Positions 58,350 to 64,000 of a DNA stretch of 64,000 nucleotides are shown here, one piece after another; positions within the stretch are counted from its first letter, which is position 1; the number at the start of each line of letters is the position of its first letter. The DNA lies in the NCBI RefSeq assembly GCF_001584335.1, contig NZ_LSBB01000023.1, forward strand, positions 62,001 to 126,000. The letters are read 5' to 3'. The notes beneath the pieces were generated by a model. The model searched no databases. It was not told where the DNA came from and worked only from the letters and a program-made list of their open reading frames with translations. The DNA is from Bacillus atrophaeus. GTDB taxonomy: Bacteria > Bacillota > Bacilli > Bacillales > Bacillaceae. A program made the translations under genes and the position numbers.

Positions 58350-60553
58350 GGGATAGCTCCTTTCCACGCGCGTTCCAGCTCTTCAGTCTGCGCATGAATC
58401 CATAGATTTCCTTCTTGACTTTGGACTGTGAGAATTGCGTCTGATGTTACTTCACCGACATGAATCGCGTCTTTGACAAGCTTTTCAAATGATTGCTGAT
58501 GTTCTTTTTTCACAGAGATCACGAATCTTGATTGTGATTCACTGAATAACAAAGCAGCTTCGCCCTCTAATGTGACGTTTGCGCCAAGTCCTTCTGTTGA
58601 CATCACACTTTCAGCAAGCGCAACACCCAGTCCGCCTTCTGACACGTCATGGGCTGACTGAACCAAACCAGAACGGATTGCTTCGAGAAGGGCTTTTTGA
58701 CGAGCCTGCTCAAGGCTGAGATCAAGCTCCGGCGCTTTGCCGAAGATTTTTCCTTCTGTCAGCTTTTGAAGCTCGCTTCCTGCAAACTCCGGCTTTGTTT
58801 CGCCGATCACATAAACCAAATCGCCGGATTCTTTAAAGCTTTGCGTTGTGATATGGGCTGTATCTTCAATTAAACCGACCATGCCGATAACAGGCGTCGG
58901 ATAGATGGCTGTTCCGTTTGATTCGTTATAAAGAGAAACGTTTCCGCCGATAACCGGTGTGCTGAGCACGTTGCACGCTTCACTGATTCCGTCGGCCGCT
59001 TTTTCAATCTGCCAGAAAATCTCCGGTTTTTCCGGGTTTCCGAAATTGAGGTTATCCGTAACTGCAAGCGGTTCTGCACCAGAGCAAACGATGTTGCGCG
59101 CCGCCTCTGCCACAGCGATTTTTCCGCCGACTTCCGGATCCAGGTATAAATAACGGGCATTACAGTCGGTTGTCATCGCAAGGGCTTTTTTCGTTCCGCG
59201 GATTCTGAGCACTCCCGCATCAGAGCCAGGCGCGACTACTGTATTTGTCCGAACCATGTAATCATACTGATCATACACCCACTCTTTGCTTGCGATGGTC
59301 GGCTGCTGCAAGAGGGCAAGAAGTGTTTCTTTCGCATCTTCCACTTTAGGTGCAGGGACAGTTGTTTCTAAAAATTCACGGTAGTAAGCAGGCTCTTTTG
59401 AAGGCTTGTGGTAAACAGGCGCTTCTTCCGCCAATGCATCAACCGGAAGCTCACAAACCGTCTCTCCGTTATGGAGAAGGCGAAGCATTTTATCATCCGT
59501 TACGTGGCCGACAGAAACGGCTTCAAGGTCGTATTTTTCAAAAATATCAACGATTTCTTGTTCACGTCCGCGCTCGATGACTAATAGCATCCGCTCCTGT
59601 GATTCAGAAAGCATCATTTCGTACGCCGTCATGCCTGTTTCACGCTGGGGAATCAAATCCAGATTCATTTCTATTCCTGAACCCGCCTTACTTGCCATTT
59701 CAGCGCTTGAGCTTGTCAGTCCCGCCGCTCCCATATCTTGAATGCCGACAAGGGCGTCAGATTTGATGACCTCTAAACATGCTTCAAGCAGAAGTTTTTC
59801 CATGAAAGGATCTCCGACTTGGACGGCAGAACGTTTTTCCTCAGAAGAATCAGACATTTCCTCAGAAGCGAAAGTTGCCCCGTGGATTCCGTCGCGTCCC
59901 GTTTTCGCGCCGACATACATCACGGTGTTGCCGACCCCTTTAGCCTGGCCTTTTTTAATGTCTTCGTGATTGATCAATCCGACGCACATGGCATTAACAA
60001 GCGGGTTGCCTTCATAGCAGCTGTCGAATTGCACTTCTCCGCCGACTGTCGGAATACCGATGCAGTTACCGTATCCCGCAATTCCTGCGACTACTTCTTC
60101 AAACAAGTACTTCACGCGCGGTGAAGTCAGTTCGCCAAATCGAAGAGAGTTTAAGACTGCGATTGGACGCGCGCCCATGGAGAATACATCACGAATGATT
60201 CCGCCTACGCCTGTGGCAGCTCCTTGGTAAGGCTCGATCGCTGACGGGTGGTTATGAGATTCAATTTTGAACACAACCGCCTGATTGTCACCGATGTCAA
60301 CGATTCCGGCGCCTTCTCCAGGCCCTTGCAGCACGCGTTCGCCGCTTGTAGGGAATTTCCGCAAGATCGGCTTTGAGTTTTTGTAGCTGCAATGCTCAGA
60401 CCACATTACCGAGAAAATGCCGATCTCTGTATAGTTCGGAAGTCTTCCGATAATGGATTCTATCAATGCAAACTCATCATCACTGACACCCATTTGCTGA
60501 TAGATTTTCTCTTCTTTAATTTGTTCTTTACTTGGTTCAAGCAGTAGTGACAT
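58325..60553 (-). CDS. purL: FGAM synthase subunit PurL (small type)
   Basis: 742 residues, the small PurL of PurLQS bacteria. Family pieces: [15 protein letters not shown] with the catalytic His near 50, [21 protein letters not shown] and [16 protein letters not shown]-dependent amidation of FGAR using ammonia from PurQ, with PurS bridging. Overlaps purQ (17 nt) and purF (25 nt). Confidence 0.97.
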   Translation of the reverse strand: MSLLLEPSKEQIKEEKIYQQMGVSDDEFALIESIIGRLPNYTEIGIFSVMWSEHCSYKNSKPILRKFPTSGERVLQGPGEGAGIVDIGDNQAVVFKIESHNHPSAIEPYQGAATGVGGIIRDVFSMGARPIAVLNSLRFGELTSPRVKYLFEEVVAGIAGYGNCIGIPTVGGEVQFDSCYEGNPLVNAMCVGLINHEDIKKGQAKGVGNTVMYVGAKTGRDGIHGATFASEEMSDSSEEKRSAVQVGDPFMEKLLLEACLEVIKSDALVGIQDMGAAGLTSSSAEMASKAGSGIEMNLDLIPQRETGMTAYEMMLSESQERMLLVIERGREQEIVDIFEKYDLEAVSVGHVTDDKMLRLLHNGETVCELPVDALAEEAPVYHKPSKEPAYYREFLETTVPAPKVEDAKETLLALLQQPTIASKEWVYDQYDYMVRTNTVVAPGSDAGVLRIRGTKKALAMTTDCNARYLYLDPEVGGKIAVAEAARNIVCSGAEPLAVTDNLNFGNPEKPEIFWQIEKAADGISEACNVLSTPVIGGNVSLYNESNGTAIYPTPVIGMVGLIEDTAHITTQSFKESGDLVYVIGETKPEFAGSELQKLTEGKIFGKAPELDLSLEQARQKALLEAIRSGLVQSAHDVSEGGLGVALAESVMSTEGLGANVTLEGEAALLFSESQSRFVISVKKEHQQSFEKLVKDAIHVGEVTSDAILTVQSQEGNLWIHAQTEELERAWKGAIPCLLKSKA

Positions 60554-61220
60554 GAGTTTCCCTCCAATTTTTCACGATAGATTGAAACAATTTAAGTCCG
60601 TCGGCGCTTCCGAGCAGAGAATCGACCGCGCGCTCAGGGTGAGGCATCATGCCCAGTACATTTCCTTTTTCATTGACGACACCCGCGATGTCGTTCACAC
60701 TTCCGTTAATATTGGAACCGTATGTGAAAGCAATTTGATTGTTTTTTTGTAAAGCCGCAAGCGTTTCTTCATCACAGTAAAAATTCCCTTCGCCATGGGC
60801 AACCGGAATCGTAATGGATTCTTCTTTTTCATAAGAAGATGTAAACACTGTTTCATCGTTTTGGACAATCAGGTCAACCGGACGGCAGATGAATTTCAAA
60901 TCTTTATTTCGTCTCATCGCACCCGGCAGAAGGCCAAGCTCCTGCAGAATCTGGAATCCGTTACAAACGCCGAGCACAGGCTTTCCTTCTTCAGCCGCTT
61001 TTTTCACTGCCGGCATAATGTTGGAGAATCTGGCGATGGCGCCGCATCTTAAATAGTCTCCATAAGAGAATCCGCCCGGAATTAATACGCCGTCAAAACC
61101 GTCAAGGCTTGTTTCGTCATGCCAGACGTATTCCACGTCTTCACCGAGTTCATCCTTTACGGCGTGAAACATATCAATATCACAGTTGGAGCCTGGTAAG
61201 ACAATCACCGCAAATTTCAC
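60537..61220 (-). CDS. purQ: FGAM synthase glutaminase subunit PurQ
   Basis: 227-residue class I glutamine amidotransferase. Nucleophile Cys in [20 protein letters not shown] (about 86), and His/Glu of the triad in MPHPERAVD near 195. Supplies ammonia to PurL. Start overlaps the purS stop by 4 nt. Confidence 0.97.
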   Translation of the reverse strand: MKFAVIVLPGSNCDIDMFHAVKDELGEDVEYVWHDETSLDGFDGVLIPGGFSYGDYLRCGAIARFSNIMPAVKKAAEEGKPVLGVCNGFQILQELGLLPGAMRRNKDLKFICRPVDLIVQNDETVFTSSYEKEESITIPVAHGEGNFYCDEETLAALQKNNQIAFTYGSNINGSVNDIAGVVNEKGNVLGMMPHPERAVDSLLGSADGLKLFQSIVKNWRETHVTTA

Positions 61221-61471
61221 TGTGCGACAACCTCCTCAACTTCGTATCTGTAGTCTTCAATGACTGTATTCGCAAGAAGTTTTTCACACATTTCTTTCAC
61301 AAGCACATCGAGATTACGGTCAGACTTTTCAATCGTAAGCTCCATATATTTTCCGATGCGAACGTCGGCGACTTCTTGGTAAGACATACTGTGTAAGGCA
61401 TGCTGAACCGCGCTCCCCTGCGGATCTAATACACTCTCTTTTAAGCTGACATAAACTTTTACTTTGTACAT
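61217..61471 (-). CDS. purS: FGAM synthase subunit PurS
   Basis: 84 residues, the usual PurS length. [22 protein letters not shown] with the family's Leu-Asp-Pro-x-Gly motif. Small dimer that links PurL and PurQ. ATG 61471 lies 7 nt behind GGGAGG and 1 nt after the purC stop; the frame upstream belongs to purC's end. Confidence 0.96.
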   Translation of the reverse strand: MYKVKVYVSLKESVLDPQGSAVQHALHSMSYQEVADVRIGKYMELTIEKSDRNLDVLVKEMCEKLLANTVIEDYRYEVEEVVAQ

Positions 61472-61472
61472 A

Positions 61473-62189
61473 TTAAATGCCTCCCAGTCTTTTGAAAATT
61501 TCTTCGTATGCATCGGTTAAGCCGCCTAAATTGCGTCTGAATACGTCTTTGTCGAGCTTTTCGTTCGTGTCTTTATCCCACAGGCGGCACGTGTCAGGAG
61601 AAATCTCATCCGCAAGCAGCACTTGCCCTTCTGTGTCCAGGCCGAATTCAAGTTTGAAATCTATTAATCTGACATTACAATCGTTGAAAATGACTTGAAG
61701 TTCTTTGTTTACCGTTTTTGTAATAGACTTGATCTTTTCCACCTGTTCAGGAGTCGCGGCTTTTAACAGCCAAATATGATCTTCTGTAATGAGCGGATCA
61801 CCCAGCGCGTCATCCTTGTAGTAAAACTCGATAATCGGCTGTTCTAGCTCCGTGCCTTCTGGAATGCCAAGACGTTTGGACATGCTTCCTGCCACTACAT
61901 TTCTTACCACAACTTCAAGCGGCACAATGGTCACCTTTTGAATGAGCTGTTCGGTTTCGGAAATGCGCTCCACAAAATGATTATTGATGCCCTTGTCGTG
62001 GAGATATTTGAAAATCAGGCTGGAAATCTCATTATTCAAACGGCCTTTCCCGCTGATTTCAGCCTTTTTTTCACCGTTAAATGCAGTAGCGGAGTCTTTA
62101 TAAACCACGTATAGCGTGTTTTCATCATCCGTTTTGTAAATTCTTTTCGCTTTTCCTTCGTATAAAAGTTCTTTTTTCACAATATTCAC
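61473..62189 (-). CDS. purC: SAICAR synthetase PurC
   Basis: 238 residues. Joins Asp to CAIR with ATP. LLYEGKAKRIYKTDDENTLYVVYKDSATAFNG (about 7-38) opens the ATP site, VPLEVVVRNVVAGS and LIDFKLEFGLD are SAICAR signatures. GTG start at 62189, 6 nt behind GGAGG; twelve open codons upstream have no better start. A 73-nt gap with a hairpin follows purB. Confidence 0.95.
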   Translation of the reverse strand: MNIVKKELLYEGKAKRIYKTDDENTLYVVYKDSATAFNGEKKAEISGKGRLNNEISSLIFKYLHDKGINNHFVERISETEQLIQKVTIVPLEVVVRNVVAGSMSKRLGIPEGTELEQPIIEFYYKDDALGDPLITEDHIWLLKAATPEQVEKIKSITKTVNKELQVIFNDCNVRLIDFKLEFGLDTEGQVLLADEISPDTCRLWDKDTNEKLDKDVFRRNLGGLTDAYEEIFKRLGGI

Positions 62190-62240
62190 GGAAGGCCTCC
62201 TAACCCGAATGTTGGGAATTTTCAATCTAAGGCGGCAGAG

Positions 62241-62262
62241 AAGAAGCCGCCCACGGCTTCTT
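62241..62262 (-). repeat. Intercistronic hairpin between purB and purC
   Basis: Perfect 9-bp stem AAGAAGCCG / CGGCTTCTT with a 4-nt loop right at the purB stop. No T tract follows, so a stability or processing element seems likelier than a terminator. Confidence 0.55.
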
Positions 62263-63558
62263 TTATGCTAAACCTAAACGGTCAAAGATCAGGTCTACAT
62301 TTTTCAGGTGGTAATTGTAATCAAAGCAATCTTCAATTTTTTCCGGAGAAAGACGGGATGTGATTTTCTCTTCCGCTTCTACAAGCTGGCGGAATGGAAC
62401 TTGTTTCTCCCACGCTTCCATCGCTTTCGGCTGAACAGTGTCATACGCTTCTTCACGGGTAAGACCTGTGTCGATCAAAGCAAGCAGTACACGCTGAGAA
62501 TAGATCAGGCCAAGCGTACGGTCCATGTTGCGCTTCATATTCTCAGGGAATACCGTCAAGTTCTTCACGATATTGGCGAAACGGTTAAGCATGTAGTTCA
62601 AAGCAATCGTCGCATCAGGAAGAATGATTCGTTCAGCTGATGAATGAGAAATGTCACGCTCATGCCATAACGGAACGTTTTCATAAGCCGTCAGCATGTA
62701 GCCGCGGATCACACGCGCCATTCCCGTCATGTTTTCTGATCCGATTGGATTCCGTTTATGCGGCATCGCTGAGGAACCTTTTTGCCCTTTTGCGAAAAAT
62801 TCTTCTACTTCGCGTGTTTCACTTTTTTGCAAGCCGCGGATTTCAACAGCGAATTTCTCAATGCTTGTCGCAACAAGTGCAAGTGCAGCCATATAATCGG
62901 CATGGCGGTCGCGCTGAAGCGTCTGAGTTGAAATAGGGGCTGCTTTTAACCCAAGTTTTTCACAAACATATTGTTCAACAAACGGGTCAATGTTCGCATA
63001 TGTGCCGACAGCGCCGGAAATCTTCCCAACCTCGATGCCTTCTTTGGCATGCTTGAATCGCTCTAAGTTGCGTTTCATTTCTTCATACCAAAGCGCAAGC
63101 TTCAGGCCGAATGTTGTAGGCTCAGCGTGTACGCCGTGTGTGCGCCCCATCATAACCGTATATTTATGTTCTTTCGCTTTTTCTTTTATAATGTCAACAA
63201 ATCTCTCAATGTCCTTGAGCAAAATGTCGTTAGCCTGTTTTAATACGTAAGAAAGAGCCGTATCCACTACGTCAGTTGATGTTAATCCGTAATGCACCCA
63301 TTTTCTTTCTTCGCCAAGCGATTCAGAAACCGCGCGTGTGAAAGCAACGACGTCATGGCGTGTATCCTGTTCGATTTCAAAGATGCGGTTGATGTCAAAA
63401 GATGCGTTTTCGCGCATGACTTTTACATCCTCTTTCGGTATCACGCCAAGCTCTGCCCACGCTTCACAGGCGAGAATTTCAACCTCCAGCCAAGCTTGGA
63501 ATCTGTTTTCGTCCGTCCAAATCGCGGACATTTCAGGTCTTGAATAACGTTCGATCAT
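62263..63558 (-). CDS. purB: Adenylosuccinate lyase PurB
   Basis: 431 residues, fumarase/aspartase superfamily. Catalyses two steps: SAICAR to AICAR and adenylosuccinate to AMP. Signature [11 protein letters not shown] near 260-270 (flexible catalytic loop), and [12 protein letters not shown] with the catalytic His near 140. Overlaps the purK stop by 4 nt (ATGA). Confidence 0.97.
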   Translation of the reverse strand: MIERYSRPEMSAIWTDENRFQAWLEVEILACEAWAELGVIPKEDVKVMRENASFDINRIFEIEQDTRHDVVAFTRAVSESLGEERKWVHYGLTSTDVVDTALSYVLKQANDILLKDIERFVDIIKEKAKEHKYTVMMGRTHGVHAEPTTFGLKLALWYEEMKRNLERFKHAKEGIEVGKISGAVGTYANIDPFVEQYVCEKLGLKAAPISTQTLQRDRHADYMAALALVATSIEKFAVEIRGLQKSETREVEEFFAKGQKGSSAMPHKRNPIGSENMTGMARVIRGYMLTAYENVPLWHERDISHSSAERIILPDATIALNYMLNRFANIVKNLTVFPENMKRNMDRTLGLIYSQRVLLALIDTGLTREEAYDTVQPKAMEAWEKQVPFRQLVEAEEKITSRLSPEKIEDCFDYNYHLKNVDLIFDRLGLA

Positions 63559-64000
63559 TCTGTTCGTCCTCCGTCTCTATTCATCCACTTATTTGTGATA
63601 TGCTGTATCCATTTATCTTCAGGCTGCTTCAAAAAGGTGATATGACCCATTTTGCGGCCTTGTTTGATTTCGTGTTTACCGTATATATAAAGTTTAGCTT
63701 CCTTTAAAAGCGCGGGATCTTCCTCCACCAGCTTCACTTCATCACCGAGAAGGTTCACCATCATTCCTGGCTTCAAAAGCTCCGTTTTTCCAAGAGGCAA
63801 GCCGCACAACGCTCTGATATGCTGTTCAAACTGGCTGGTTTCACAAAGATCAAGCGTGTAATGGCCTGAGTTATGTGGCCGCGGAGCCAGTTCATTGATC
63901 AACAGCTCTCCGTCTTCCGCCACAAACATTTCCACAGCCAGCGGTCCGACAAGTCCGAGCTTATCCGCCAGCTGAACGGCAAGCTTTTCAGCCTGAGTCA
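63555..64000 (-). CDS. purK: N5-CAIR synthetase PurK (partial, 5' end outside window)
   Basis: C-terminal 148 codons of an ATP-grasp carboxylase; the frame stays open to the window end. Visible signatures: [25 protein letters not shown] with metal/ATP-binding Glu and Asn, and a C-terminal [15 protein letters not shown]. Converts AIR plus bicarbonate and ATP to N5-CAIR. Stop overlaps the purB start. Confidence 0.96.
   Translation of the reverse strand, partial: TQAEKLAVQLADKLGLVGPLAVEMFVAEDGELLINELAPRPHNSGHYTLDLCETSQFEQHIRALCGLPLGKTELLKPGMMVNLLGDEVKLVEEDPALLKEAKLYIYGKHEIKQGRKMGHITFLKQPEDKWIQHITNKWMNRDGGRTE

Overview
The window is chromosomal DNA of a Bacillus subtilis-group species. The ordered gene content (yesP-O, yesN-M-L, yesK, yesJ, cotJC-B-A, yeeI, rapH, yeeF/yezG, rlmCD, dgkB, swrC, yerO, gatBAC, opuE, sapB, yerI, yerH, ligA, pcrA, pcrB, yerD, yerC, yerB, yerA, yecA, yezC, purDHNMFLQSCBK) is the reverse complement of the B. 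subtilis 168 yes-to-pur interval. Several proteins differ enough from the 168 versions I remember that this looks like a relative (B. velezensis/amyloliquefaciens-like or another sister species) rather than 168; the species itself is an inference.

Layout. 1-5.5 kb: rhamnogalacturonan-type sugar uptake (permease YesP, binding lipoprotein YesO) and its YesM/YesN two-component system with YesL, with CcpA cre-like sites in front of yesL and yesO. 5.5-7.7 kb: yesK, yesJ and the mother-cell spore coat operon cotJABC with a sigma-E-like promoter. 7.8-8.4 kb: a decayed IS3/IS150-type insertion sequence where 168 carries other genes. 8.4-13.7 kb: yeeI and two Rap-Phr quorum-sensing cassettes (an intact rapH-phrH and a frameshifted rap with an intact PhrK-like phr) around an EamA transporter and a degenerate kinase-like gene. 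14-16.8 kb: the LXG toxin/immunity pair yeeF-yezG with a truncated second immunity gene and a strong terminator.

16.8-24.95 kb is an AT-rich accessory island between yezG and rlmCD, where 168 has yefBC-yeeABC. It carries a 955-residue superfamily 1 helicase whose promoter spacer is a perfect palindrome, a membrane-anchored 191-residue protein flanked by duplicated terminator sequence, an unannotatable stretch almost devoid of A on the + strand, and the most interesting unit: a self-contained operon of promoter, roughly 115-nt structured leader RNA, SLATT-type membrane protein, reverse transcriptase and terminator. The predicted start of transcription coincides with the 5' arm of a long-range stem that closes the leader RNA, as in a retron-like non-coding RNA. 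The reverse transcriptase is a single frame with intact catalytic motifs but is split by one in-frame TAG.

24.95-64 kb is conserved housekeeping chromosome: RNA methylation (rlmCD), lipid kinase (dgkB), the RND pump swrC and its TetR-like neighbour yerO, tRNA-dependent amidation (gatCAB), osmolyte uptake (opuE), DNA ligase/helicase (ligA-pcrA-pcrB), small regulators and lipoproteins, and the de novo purine operon (purK through purD, all on the minus strand, with translational overlaps). No rRNA, tRNA, CRISPR array or intact prophage was seen.
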